Positions 23,449 to 34,375 of a stretch of 64,000 bases of DNA are shown one piece after another. Both the position numbers and the translations under genes were made by a program. The notes under the pieces are model-generated. The model saw only the letters and a program-made list of their open reading frames with translations. It made no database searches and was not told the DNA's origin. This DNA comes from Galeruca laticollis (Eukaryota; Arthropoda; Insecta; Coleoptera; Chrysomelidae). The DNA is taken from contig OY998179.1 in assembly GCA_963921935.1 (NCBI GenBank), positions 19,527,114 to 19,591,113 on the forward strand. The letters run 5' to 3'. The stretch's first letter is position 1, and every line of letters starts with the position of its first letter.

Positions 23449-24319
23449 GCAGAATTGGAAGATTGTGAGTTGAAAACGTCCGGTAAGAAAAGTGAATTAG
23501 TAGAAAGACTTAAAGTGGCACTGGAAAATGACGGCATTGATCCAGAAACAGTTTTATTCAATGACGATGCTTCCACCGTAATCTCGTCAATTTCTGCTAA
23601 CATGTACGAGAAGATTTCTGCCATGGAAGAGAACATGGACGTGAAGATTTCTGCTATGAAGAACGACATTTCTGCTAACATGGACGAAACGATTTCTGCT
23701 ATGAAGTACGATATTTCTGCCATGGAAGAGAAAATTTCAACGAATGTGAAAAACGATATTTAATTTCTTTGAAGAACGATATTTCTGCCGATATCTTATT
23801 AATGAAAAACGACATTGCCGCTGACGTTGAAAATGAAATTTCGTCTTTAAAATCTGAAATCAAGAATAAGATGTCAACGATGGACAAGAAAATCAAGGAG
23901 TTAGAAAAAAAGATGACAGATATAAGAACTCAAGACACGCCAGCGGAAGAAAAGAAGACCGAACAAACAAAACCTTGCAAGCCAGAAACACACCCTAAGT
24001 TAGAAGACATTGGTAGTTTTACCAGAGTCAAGGCCCCAACGTTCGATGGAAAAATGTCGTGGATCAATTATGTGAAACAATTTGAAGCAGCCGCTAGAGT
24101 GAATAATTGGTCCGATAGAGAGAAGGCAGTGAACTTAACTATCGCGCTTCGGGAAAATGCCTTAGAGGTATTACAGACGATACCACTTGAAGAAACGGAT
24201 GACTTCGAGCAGCTGAAGAATAGGTTGGACATGCGATATGGCCACGAACATCTAGAGCACTTGTACCAATCCCAGCTGAAGAACCGGAAAGAGTCCTTGA
24301 AAACGATGATGGTTCAGAG
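23449..24319 (+). pseudogene. Gypsy Gag, frameshifted
   Basis: The N-terminus has a SAP-like helix pair (LKTSGKKSELVERLKVAL). It is followed by a long repetitive amphipathic stretch with ISAMEENMDVKISAMK and KNDISAN units, which reads as a coiled coil, to about 23925. A stop and frame change at about 23761 splits it. The second part has the Gag core: VKAPTFDGKMSWINYVKQFE then NWSDREKAVNLTIALR and FEQLKNRLDMRYG, typical of insect Ty3/gypsy capsid regions. No Cys-Cys-His-Cys knuckle is seen, because the ORF is cut near 24300 where integrase sequence begins. Confidence 0.85.
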
Positions 24320-24988
24320 ATGAGGAGACAGCTAATTATCCCGAGAACAAGAGTAGCTGCGGTACTGAAGAAGTTACACGACAGTTCATCGGGAGGTCAT
24401 CTGGGAGTGAAGAAAACCCTCCAGCGAATCCGTGAGAGGTTTTATTGGATGAACAGCTCCGATGATGTGAAGGACTGGTGTAAGAAATGTACGACTTGTG
24501 CTACGAGTAATGGACCACATCGCAAGAGAAAGGCACCTATGAAACAGTATAATGTTGGAAGCCCTTTCGAAAGTCTTGCTTTAGATATCGCTGGATCATT
24601 TCCGATGACAGAAAATGGTAGCAAATACATACCGGTTGTAATGTTTTATTTCCCAAGGTGGGTGGAAATTTACGCTACCCCGAACCAAGAGGCCACAACT
24701 GTCGCGGATGTATTGGTAAAAGAATTTATTAGCCGATATAGAGTGCCATTGGAAGTCCACAGTGACCAGGGAAGAAATTTCGAAAGGCATCTATTCCAGG
24801 AGATTTGCGAGAAGCTGGGAATGAAGAAGACCAGGACAACAGCATTACATCCACAGTCAGATGGAATCGTCGAGAGAATTAACAGGACTATTGGAAAATA
24901 CCTGTCCAAAGTAGTTTCCAGCCATCAGAGAGATTGGGACCAGTATCTTTCCCTATTCGCATTGGCTTATCCCAATATCTCACTTTGA
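24300..24988 (+). pseudogene. Gypsy integrase joined directly after Gag
   Basis: The zinc-binding head is present (HDSSSGGHLGVKKTLQRI, then WCKKCTTCA), followed by the catalytic core: Asp in ALDIAGSF, Asp in HSDQGRNF, and Glu in SDGIVERINR. The C-terminal domain is cut off near 24975. Protease, reverse transcriptase and RNase H, which should lie between Gag and integrase, are missing, so there is a large internal deletion with its junction near 24300 and a change of frame. The element cannot copy itself. Confidence 0.88.
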
Positions 24989-24992
24989 TGCG

Positions 24993-25400
24993 CACAGAGA
25001 AGTATTTTTCCGAAGAACAGAAAACAATACGGAAACTGAATTCATGGATTGATAATCCTTTTTTACCCAACTTGCAAAAGCCCGAAAGTATGTAAAACGA
25101 GATATATGAATCTCTTTTAGAAATGTCAGACACAAGTATGGAGTCACTGTTCAAAAGGACGCGCTCTCAACGTTTTTTAGTGCAGAATTCGTGATGCTTG
25201 CCAAAATGGATCTGAATATTCTGCTCTCGTTCTCAACAACATATTTGTGCGAAGCAGGATTCTCAACCTATGCGGCCACGAAAACAAAATACCGCAATAG
25301 AATGGACGCCGAACCTGATATGAGACTTTAACTGTCTTCTATCAAACCTGACATCAACCAGTTGATGCAAAATAAAAATAAAAACAGTTTCATACCTCCC
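24993..25400 (+). pseudogene. C-terminal remnant of a hAT-type transposase
   Basis: The frames give KYFSEEQKTIRKLNSWIDNPF, then STTYLCEAGFSTYAATKTKY, RNRMDAEPDMRL and LSSIKPDI. CEAGFS...K.K.RNR......R..LS...P is the dimerisation (hATC) end of ZBED/FAM200-like hAT transposases. It has an in-frame stop at about 25094 and another after MRL. It starts immediately where the gypsy integrase stops, so one element is inserted into, or recombined with, the other. Confidence 0.8.
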
Positions 25401-25479
25401 ATTAGTTACAATTTTTTTCTATTTTAATATCTTCTATTATTATATATATCCTAATCCTAATCCTAATTACTAAAACAAA

Positions 25480-26069
25480 TCTGTTACCAGATTTTGACTT
25501 TGGGTATGGACCTATAAAATCAGCAGAAATCCATTGCCAAGGAAAATTAATATCTTTGTATTGACCCATAACACCAGCTTTAGGTAGATTTTGGGTTTTA
25601 CAAGAACTACAAACAGAACATTTATTAACGTAGCGAGATACAGAACTTCTGAGTTTTGGCCAATAATAAATTTCAGAGATACGAGAAATAGTTTTAGATA
25701 TGCCTAAATGAGCACTTAATTCATTGTCATGAAATAACCTTAATATGTCAATTCGGTTGGCGGTAGGAACAACAATTTTCCAATTAGATAAATTACTAGA
25801 TATTGTATGAACATATGTTTATACGAAACATGAATGTCAACCTTAAATGTGGGATCTAAATTGGGATTATTCGAAACTTTCTCAATCATAGAAGTATACC
25901 AAACATCTGGTTTAAAGGTACTTACATCAAAAACAGAAGCAGAAGCAAGTACGACTTGCATAAGCAATAGGGTATTCGAGACCGTCGCATTCCTGATACA
26001 GGATTGCACCAAGACCAGTTTCGCTAACATCAGTTTGAATGATAAAAGGTTTAGAAAAATCAGGGCTTG
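25480..26069 (-). pseudogene. Gypsy RNase H, connection and integrase head, frameshifted
   Basis: Several frames together give RNase H (FIIQTDVSETGLGAILY), a connection stretch (KPDVWYTSMIEKVSNNPNL, then DPTFKVDIHVSY), the integrase zinc head (RLFHDNELSAHLGISKTISR, then KCSVCSSCK) and the first Asp of the integrase core (ADFIGPYPKSKSG). Sequence then ends near 25470, where an (ATCCTA)n-like run sits. It is badly decayed. Confidence 0.8.
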
Positions 26070-26887
26070 CTAGGATTGGACTAGAAGTAAGCTGTCTCTT
26101 AACTTCAGGAAAAGCATTTTCAGCTTGCGAAGTCCAAGTAATGGACTGGCCTTTCTTCCATGAAGAAGATCAGTGATTGGAGAACAAATAGTAGAAAAAT
26201 CTTTAATAAATCGACGATACCAACCAATAAGACCTATGAGACGTTTTATCTCAGTAGTATTTTTTGGAGCTGGATAATTTACAATAGCAGAGACTTTGTC
26301 GTCATCTGTGCGAAGACCACTTTTGTCAACAACAAAACCTAAAAATTTAACAGATTCACGACAAAATTCACATTTTTCAAGATTGACAGTAAGATTGGCT
26401 GCATTTAGCCTAAGATATAATTTATTGAGAGTTTCCATATGAAGCTCAAAGGTAGGAGTAGCGATAATAATGTCATCTAAATAACAGAAACAATAAGGCC
26501 TAAGATAAGGATCTATAACTATGTCCATTAGACGAGCCATACTTTTAGGAGCATTGACTAAACCATAAGGAGTTGTAGCAAACTCAAAAAGTCCTACATC
26601 GTACACAGCGAAAGCTGTTTTCGGACGGGAAGATTCAGAAAGGGGAATTTGTATAAAAGCCTTCTTTAAATCAATAGACGTCAGAAATTTTGTGTCTCGT
26701 AATTTACTAAGAATAATATCGACTTGCGCCATAGGATATGAATCAGAAACGGTGACCTTGTTCAATTTTCGACTATCAAAACAAACACAATATTCTCCGA
26801 ATTTCTTGGGAACAATTCAGAGAGGTAAACGCCACGGGGAGTTGGAGTGCTGAATAACTTTGAGATTTAACATCTCATCTATTTTAT
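26070..26887 (-). pseudogene. Gypsy reverse transcriptase
   Basis: The open part starts at 26765. Motifs in order are FLTSIDLKKAFIQIPL, AFAVYDVGLFEFATTPYGL, NAPKSMARLMD, then the catalytic YLDD in CFCYLDDIII, then LEKCEFCRESVKFLGFVV and IGWYRRFIKDFSTI. This copies element RNA into DNA. The normally FQ...M motif reads APKSMARLMD. The region upstream of 26765, with the LPKK-type start, is in another frame. Confidence 0.9.
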
Positions 26888-27475
26888 TTACAAGAAGTTT
26901 TTGCATGGTCGGAGATAAAGAATATATTGACGTTGCGCAATTGGCTTTACATCCCCAGTGTCGATAACATGTTCAACGAAATTAGTTCGATCAATTCGGT
27001 CCGAAGAAGCAAGTGTAGAAAACAAAGCGATAACTTTGTCTAATTCACCTTTTACACGTGAAAAGAGACTAGAACCTGACTGAATTGTGTTTATAACACA
27101 AGTAGAAGACAAAAGAGAGTAAGATAAATCATGAAAATTAATGTCTTTTTTGAATAGACTCAAAGAATCCATGCCCAAAATAAGAGGATGATTAATCAAA
27201 GGAATAATCAGTATTTTAATTGTTTTTGTGACATTATTGACAGTAACAGGAACGGAAATAAAACCCATAAATTGCTGTGGTACACCATCAGCAGTAGTTA
27301 TGCTTATTGAAGCATCATACTCAATAGGTACATGAAGAGAATTAATAACAGCAAACCCTGGGTTTCCGAGAATAGTAGAATTGCTTCCGGTATCAACCAT
27401 TGCACCAACATCAGTATTTAAAACCTTGATGATCTTATAAGGATGATTATCATTTGGTTTCTTAACAAACAACAA
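26888..27475 (-). pseudogene. Gypsy retropepsin and start of the reverse transcriptase
   Basis: The aspartic protease that cuts the Gag-Pol polyprotein is recognisable by GAMVDTGSNSTILG (catalytic Asp in DTGSN) and, about 80 residues later, HPLILGMDSL at the end of the domain. The later part (FVEHVIDTGDVKPIAQRQY) is the usual lead into the reverse transcriptase. The frame changes near 26890, so it is separated from the RT frame. Confidence 0.85.
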
Positions 27476-27651
27476 ATATCGGTAGTAACAGAATTCTCTC
27501 TGATATTTATTATTATTTCATATGAAGATTCATATGCCTTTAAATGACTTGCCTGCATTTTTTTATAATAATTTTTTTTTAAAATTGCTAATCAAAAAGC
27601 TAAATAGATTTAACTTAAAATATATTTAAGGGAAATAAATAAGTTCCGTTT

Positions 27652-27914
27652 AAAAATTAACCAAGAAAAAGGCCATTTCTCAAACTACATCAAACGCAAC
27701 GATACAACCAATATCAAGCAGTGGAAATTCCAGCGAAATTAACAAGTTCACAGAAATAAATAACTTGTTCAAAGAACTACAAAATCTGGTGAACCTAGAC
27801 GAAGTAGCCAGAGCTGTTACGGATCTAATCCATCAAATGAGGTTAGCAAAGAACAAATTGGACAAATTAACTATCTACACTTTTGTTGCTAATATAGACC
27901 CTTATGACATCTAG
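27652..27914 (+). pseudogene. LINE ORF1, C-terminal end
   Basis: An open frame after an in-frame stop near 27649 ends with TAG at 27912. It reads a lysine-rich start (TKKKAISQTT) and a helical tail (VARAVTDLIHQMRLAKNKLD). Placement directly upstream of, and overlapping, the endonuclease ORF identifies it as the end of the nucleic-acid-binding ORF1. The zinc-knuckle part is missing. Confidence 0.7.
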
Positions 27915-30464
27915 ACAGGTAGGTGAAAAACTTGGCTTTCAGAAAAGATACAATCTCAAAATAATATTTTGTAACGTACAAGGTGTACTTAATGAAATCC
28001 ACTTAATTCGTCACTTTCTCGACATTCATAAACCAGACATATTCTTTCTAATCGAGACGTTCCTTAAATCTAACAAAAAAGTAAACTTCAGAAACCCTGA
28101 ATATCGTCTATTTAGACAAGACCGCCCCGACAATGTCAAAGGGGGAGGTATCGCATTATTAATCAAAAAAGGCATAAAATTCAAACTCTTGCAACAAAAT
28201 AATACTTCAATTGAGCATATCCCTATACTTTTCGATAATAAAATCAAAATAGTAGGCACATATAGTCCGCCTGGGAACAAGCTTCGGGAAGAACATTTCT
28301 TTAATATTATAAACTCACACAACAAGGTGTTAATTGTAGGAGATCTCAACTGCAAACATCCACAGTGGGATCACTACACTAAACACCCCAACACAACGGA
28401 AGTACTCTGCAGAAGTTCTGCGATCATTCGGATTGTAACATTTTTTACACAGACACACCGACACACTTTCCCTACGCAAATCATTCCCCCAGTACCATAG
28501 ACATTGCAATAGGCAAAAACATTAATAACCTCACAAAAATAAAAACTCTTACAGACTTCAATTCCGATCATGACCCTGTCCTTATACACCTCAAAATATC
28601 CCATCACTCACAAACAACACAAAACTCACACTACGACTACAAAACAACCAGTTGGATAAAATACAGAAGTTTTATTAACAGTAATTTAAAAATCACTAAT
28701 ATAATAGAAAATCAAAATCATCTCGTAAACATAATTAATAATTTACAAAACATAATAATAAAAGCCAGAAATATTTCAACCACATTAATAAAGAAACAAA
28801 TAAATCAAAAAAACCTACCTAATAACATAACGCAATTAATACTAGAAAAAAACAAAATACGTAAACTATGGCAATGTACCAGACAACAAGAACATCATCA
28901 ATTACTAAGAACACAGCAAAATAAAAGCAATCAAATAATAACAGAATACAAGAACAATGACTGGACAAAGTTTGTAGAAGGTCTCAAACCAGAGGACAAT
29001 TCTCTTTGGAAAATTGCCAGAAGGTTTAGAGAACCAAACCGTGATATAAACAACATTATTGATAATGGACACACCTCACACAACAGCATCAAGACATAAT
29101 TCACACAATTCACCAACACTTACATTCAATAAATACATCAAACACAAAAGATTTAGCTACTTACACTGAAATATACATCACGATACAAAAATTAAAAAAC
29201 AAAACAGCCCCCGGCATAGACGGTATACACAATATACTATTAAAGAATCTTCCGAAAAAAGCTATTGTCCAGTTAACTTATATAACAAACTATATTATTA
29301 AAACTGGTTATTATCTTGATATGCTCAAGATTTCCAACATCATACCAATCGTCAAAGCTAACAAACAACCTAGTTATGTGGATAGCTATAGGCCAATTTC
29401 CCTTCTAAATAATATAGCAAAGGTGATAGACAGAATACTACCAAAAAGATTACAATCTTTTGTAGATAAAAATCACATCATTCCTCGCGAGCAATACGGT
29501 TTCAGAAGCGGGCACAGTACTGTGGCCCAAATAATCAGAGTTATTAACTATATCCGAGAAGGATTTCAAAACAAACACAAATCGATTATGGTCACAATTG
29601 ATGTCCAAAAAGCTTTCGATTCAGTATGGCTCGAGGAGCTTATTTACAAACTAATTAAATTGAAAATTCCGGATTATTTAACAAAAATTTTGCATTCATA
29701 TCTGACTAACAGAAAATTTCATTCGAAAATCTATGATCATACGGCAGGACCGTATAATATAAGGGCTGGAGTACCGCAGGGCTCTGTGTTATCACCTTTG
29801 TTATACTCCCTTTTTGTCCATGATCTCCCAACTTCCTCAAAATTACTAACGGCTATGTACGCTGACGATACTTGTTTTGTAGCAACAGCAAAGAATCAAG
29901 AATAAGCACTCAACACTGTACAAACCCACATTAACACCAAAATCACACCTTATTTCAACGAACACAAACTAGCTATTAACCCTTCAAAAACAGAGTATTT
30001 ATTACTCAGAAGAATAGCTAGAAAAGCCGACCCTTTGCGTAAATGGGCATTATATTGCTCCTAATAATACCCTAAAATATTTAGGGTATACAATGCAAGG
30101 AAATACATCGGCAAATACGCGCATTTCACTACAAATACAAAAGGCTAAAATTGCAATGTGTCGACTATACCCACTTATATGTAAACACAGTAAACTCACA
30201 AGCCAAAACAAAATTTCAATATACAAACAAATCACAAGACCCATACTTACATATGCTGCACCCACATACTACACGGGCACTAAACACAATTTTCACTACC
30301 TGCAGGTGATACAAAACAAGTGTCTCAGAATGGCTTTAAATCATAACTCGGTTTATCCCAAATTACCTAAAACTTCTTGGCTACATGACAAGGCGAATAT
30401 ACCCACTATCAAAGACTTTATCAATAAAATCTCAGATAAATTTTACAACTACTGTCTGCCATAA
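27904..30464 (+). pseudogene. LINE ORF2: AP-type endonuclease and reverse transcriptase
   Basis: ATG at 27904 opens the endonuclease/phosphatase domain: IIFCNVQGVLNEIHLIRHFL, FLIETFL, GGGIALLI, VGTYSPPG, and LIVGDLNCKHPQWD. The frame changes near 28400, then TIDIAIGK and DFNSDHDPVLIHL complete it. The RT domain (29321-29905) has VDSYRPISLLNNIAKV, EQYGFRSGHST, IDVQKAFDSVW, GVPQGSVLSPLLYSLF and the catalytic YADD. A stop at 29903 and frame changes near 28400, 29097 and 30020 break it. The last part (30093-30464) is the RT C-terminal region (PILTYAAPTYY..IQNKCLR). Its role was target-primed reverse transcription of the LINE. Confidence 0.9.
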
Positions 30465-30990
30465 GATCTTCGTAACAAACTCAAAGACGCAAATCGCGCA
30501 GAAGGCATCCGCGATAGTGGGTGTAGGCTTCTGCATGGATCGTTAAACACATAATTTGGTTGTTGAATTCCAAACCCATTTTTCACAAAGGGAACAAAAG
30601 TTTCGCAGTAATTATACAGCGAGGCCTTTGCTCCACAAAACTCAAACTTATTGTCATTCACATAATATATAACAACAAATCAACGTCTGCCATGTTGCTT
30701 TCTCGAAAACTATTACCCCGTATCAGTTCAAACCCAGTTTTTCAGCTGTTATTCTGGGAAAACCCGAGTCGAAAGATTGTAGGAGTGAAAATCTATATTA
30801 GGGACAAAGTTCTACGCTAAACAAAACAAACGGATAATGCCAACAGCAAAGAGCCGTGAGAACACACCGGAATGAATAGTAGATAGGAAAATTGCCAGGA
30901 CATCGGCCACCTTATATATATATATTGTATTTTCTGTATTTACTTTTAATTGGGAATGACAAACTAATAAAGAACCTTTTTAATTAATTA
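30465..30990 (+). other. LINE 3' untranslated region
   Basis: Non-coding sequence after the ORF2 stop. It ends near a CTAATAAAGAACC signal and a short TTAATTAA repeat, a plausible 3' end of the LINE. Confidence 0.55.
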
Positions 30991-31752
30991 ATTAACAAAG
31001 AAAAAAAGAAAATTATTACTTTTGAATATGTATGTCTAAATGTTTTAACAAAATTATCGAAAGTCTGAAAGAACAATTTACTTAAAAAATAAAATTAATT
31101 ATTATATATAAGATTAATTACCACGAAACGTGTTGAAGAATTCAACACGCAATTAACCTTGACTTTGAAAAAACGTGAAGAGCCGAAAAACCAACCATCA
31201 ACAATTAACAGAATGACAAAAAGGAAATTTACCTGAAAAAGAAAGGCAAAAGATATTCCAAAAAGCAAATTTCGCAGTATTCGTATTGTAAAATATTTGT
31301 AATTGAATGTTTTAATAACAACGAAATTTTATATCTCAATGTGACAAAATCTCAATATCAGCAAAAAATAATATAACGAGGGCGTCAATCGTCACAATCC
31401 TAAGTTACCTGGACTCTCCTCAGGTGGTGAATTCGGCCTTAGTTACACTATTTTTTATTACCTCAATTGGGATAAGATGAATCAACAAACAAAATTTCAG
31501 GAAAAATGGATTTATTTGCCACAAAAATAAATTTATATAAGCCGCATATTCTCAATACAATACGAATAACAATCAGTTATTACAATAAAAATGTCCAACT
31601 CAAGATTTTATATCTACCGAAAATAAGTTAGGGACTTTTCCTGGGAAGACTCGGGACGTACAGCTCGCAGCTGTATCCACCGGTTCTTGAGCCGTCTGAT
31701 GTGGAAGAGTTGGATTTTTGGTAGGGTCCGTAAGGTCCTTGGAGTGAACAGT
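30991..31752. other. AT-rich spacer with the edge of a minisatellite
   Basis: No supported gene. The right edge (about 31725-31760) has GGTCCGTAAGGTCCTTGGAG and a GTCTGTAAGG box, the same type of minisatellite that continues on the far side of the hAT element. The open frame at 31614-31850 (minus) has no domain. Confidence 0.5.
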
Positions 31753-31760
31753 CTGTAAGG

Positions 31761-34121
31761 CAGCCATGTCAAAGTCAAAGTCACTGGTTGGCCAAAAGCA
31801 TGAAGACCATAGACTAGGTGGGCCACAAAACCTAATCTTAAAGAAGACAAACTACTGAAAATCTTAACGAAAAAAAGTACTATTATGTTAGAAGTATATT
31901 TATTAAATTTCCAATAAAAAGGACATTACAAAAACTTGCAAACATTAACTTCTTTTGCCAGATATTTGACATATTTTGTCTTTAATTAAGTTGTCTATTT
32001 GTGGCGTGAATTTATCGGCGGAAATAACTTTTAAAACTGCGTCCAAGTGTGCGTCCGTCAATCGCGATCTTGCGGGAGATTTGTTTCCTTTCATCAAAGA
32101 AAATAATTGTTCACACTTATAGGTACTTCCAAACATTGACAGGATTTTACAGGCAAGTTTTCTCATTTCTTGGTATTGAAAAGGCAAGTACTTATAAAAT
32201 TCGAATGTACCAAACACTATCAAATTTTTCTTTTAAATGGGTTTGACACTGAATCTCAATCACTTCCATCTGCAAGTGAGGGGGAACTTTATCAATATCT
32301 GAAAACGCTTTTCAAATTCTGATAGAAGGCTTCCCATTTTCTCTGTATACATTTTGTATGATATTGGGCCACTTGTACTTTCCTGATACGCCTTGCAAGT
32401 CGAAAAATGTGACAGATTATCCACCGCTAACTGGTTTTTCCACAGCATCATCTTACACTTGACAGCTTTAACATGATCATGCATATCTGTTATAACTTGA
32501 CGTGGTCCTTGCAATTTCGTGTTTAAGTCCGACAAGTGTTTTGTGATGTCTACCATAAATGAAAGATCTTGTAAAAAAGGTACGTCGGATAATAAGCTGA
32601 CATCTTGTTCTTTCACTTCCATGAAAAGGCGTATTTCTTCTTTGAGTTTCCAAAACCGATCGAGAACCATAGAACACGAAAGCCATCGCACTTCTGCATA
32701 ATAAGGTAAACCAGTGTACTCACTTTCTAAATCACGTAAAAACGCAGAAAACTGTCGCTGATTCAAGCCACGTGACCTTATGAAGTTTATCATTTTTTTC
32801 ACTGACTTTAAAACGCTTTCCAACTTGATCACTTTTGAGCATAAAACTTCTTGGTGGATTATGCAATGAACATGATGAAAATATGGTTTGTCACTGCCCG
32901 TTTCTCTGATATTTGTTTGTAATATTTTAATGAAGCCATTATTTACTCCAGTCATTGAAGGAGCTCCGTCTGTTGCAACGGAATACAGTTTTGACAAATC
33001 TAAATTGTACTATTGCAGAACTCCATAAACAGCATTGAAAATATCCTCCCCAGTTGTTGTATCATGCAATGGTACTAATTCCAGTAATTCTTCATAAACG
33101 TTGATATCTCTATCAACAGCACGAAGAAAAACAGCGAGTTGCGCCACACCACACACATCTGTACTTTCGTCACAGGCAATAGAAAATGCAATGAAAGAGT
33201 CTGATTTTGTTTTTATCTGTTCGCTTGTATTGGCAGCCAACTCGGTAACTCTTTCAGCGACAGTATTCCGGGACAAGGATATATTTTGAAAAGCCTTCAC
33301 GCTCCCGGGACTTACAATTTCCGCGGCCTTTACAAGGCACTCTTTTATAAATTCACCTTCAACAAATGGTTTTAAGTGTTTTGCGATCAATTCCGACAGT
33401 ACGTAGCTCGCTTGAACGGCAGATTCATTTTCTTGCTTTGGACGTGTAAACATAAGCTGTTGATCTTTTAACCGTGATTTTAACTCTTTTAACTTTTTGT
33501 TTCTAATCATGCCTGTATACTTGTCAAACTTAGTTTTATGACTATCATAGTGACGTTTTATATTATATAATTTTGGGACACCGACTGTACTGTTAGAAAT
33601 CAAGCAAATAATTTTGTCTTTCACTTCACAGCAAAAAAACTGTAATTCCCACTTTTCTTGAAAGATACGATGCTCATCTCCAAGTTTCCTCTTACTTCCA
33701 CTTGGTTTTGAAACAGACATGTTAAAAACTTCATCCGAAATAAATAACAATAAGTACTGGTACGTGTTGTAACAATAAGTATGCAACTAAACTCGCAATT
33801 CTATCGCAACTGACTCATAACTGACTGAACAACTGAACTCAATCGAGCGGTATTGGCTTATATACGGATTGTGATTTCTCAACAGTTCTTTCCAGAATGT
33901 TCAGGTAGCGTCATCTGTGTTCTCGCGCGATAGAACTTTCCGGAACAAGCCAGGCTTTTAGGTTGAGCGCGCATCTTAGTTCATCATCACAGTACTTTAT
34001 TTTCGCTTTTTAACAGGCTCGCAGGCCGCATTACATGGCTGTTTTCAAAATTGATTCGGGGCCGCAGGAAAATGATCAGTGGGCCGCATGCGGCCCGAGG
34101 GCCGCATGTTTGACATGGCTG
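31761..34121 (-). mobile_element. hAT DNA transposon with defined ends
   Basis: The ends CAGCCATGTCAAA (31761-31773) and TTTGACATGGCTG (34109-34121) are 13-bp inverted repeats. CTGTAAGG lies directly outside both ends (31753-31760 and 34122-34129), which is the 8-bp target duplication expected for hAT. The 2361-bp element holds one transposase gene on the minus strand. The transposase side has a GC-rich subterminal palindrome (GCGGCCCGAGGGCCGC, 34090-34105). Confidence 0.95.
31945..33720 (-). pseudogene. hAT transposase, GTF2IRD2/ZBED-like, frameshifted
   Basis: The chosen start at 33720 reads MSVSKPSGSKRKLGDEHRIF; an upstream in-frame start exists but adds no known domain. The N-terminus (FCCEVKDKIICLIS..IKRHYDSHK) is a modified BED zinc finger. 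Catalytic-core motifs follow: AFSIACDESTDVCGVAQLAV (first Asp) and, in a second frame from about 32997, ATDGAPSMTGVNNGF (second Asp), HHVHCIIHQEVL, and YYAEVRWLS. The hATC dimerisation end (STYKCEQLFSLMKGNKSP, then RLTDAHLD) lies at 31945-32223 in a third frame. Breaks near 33005 and 32225-32260 mean no whole protein is made. It is similar, from memory, to the GTF2IRD2-like group of insect and vertebrate hATs. Confidence 0.9.
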
Positions 34122-34375
34122 CTGTAAGGGCTCTAGGAGTGCACGGTCCTTAAGGATTGGAGAGAACTGTCCGTAAAACTTGGAGAGAACTGTCCGTAAG
34201 GCTTGGAGATAACTGTCGGCAAGGCTTGGAGAGAACGGTCCGTAAAACTTGGAGAGAACTGTCCGTAAGGCTTGGAGAGAACTGTCCGTAATTCTTGGAG
34301 AGAACGGTCCGTAAAGGTTCTTAAAGGTCCGTAGAGGTCCGTACAGGTCCGTAGAGGTCCGTACAGGGTGCAGAG
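34122..34375 (+). repeat. 23-bp minisatellite, then a 10-bp repeat
   Basis: About seven units of TTGGAGAGAACTGTCCGTAA plus a variable three-base end run from about 34157 to 34318. They are followed by about five 10-bp AGGTCCGTAG-like units to 34370. The hAT element interrupts this array, because similar sequence lies at 31725-31760. The two minus-strand open frames over it are by-products of the repeat. Confidence 0.9.

Larger units (their letters stand above)
25470..27480 (-). mobile_element. Second gypsy-type retrotransposon, truncated pol
   Basis: Reading right to left on the minus strand the order is protease, reverse transcriptase, RNase H, integrase head. Gag, the rest of integrase and both LTRs are not seen. 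It differs clearly from the gypsy at 23.2-25.0 kb and lies in opposite orientation. Its edges are not defined by repeats. Confidence 0.85.
27652..30990 (+). mobile_element. Jockey-like LINE, 5'-truncated and frameshifted
   Basis: It contains the end of ORF1, an ORF2 with endonuclease and reverse transcriptase, and a 3' UTR that ends with AATAAAGAACC and a TAATTAATTAATTAA run. ORF1 and ORF2 overlap by 11 bases at 27904-27914. No intact ORF2 frame remains. Confidence 0.88.

Noticed and set aside
24442..24909. Minus-strand frames over the integrase
   Set aside because: They are antisense shadows of the plus-strand integrase, which carries all catalytic motifs.
23180..24988. Gypsy with an envelope gene, i.e. 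an endogenous retrovirus
   Set aside because: No ORF follows integrase except a hAT tail, so no envelope is present.
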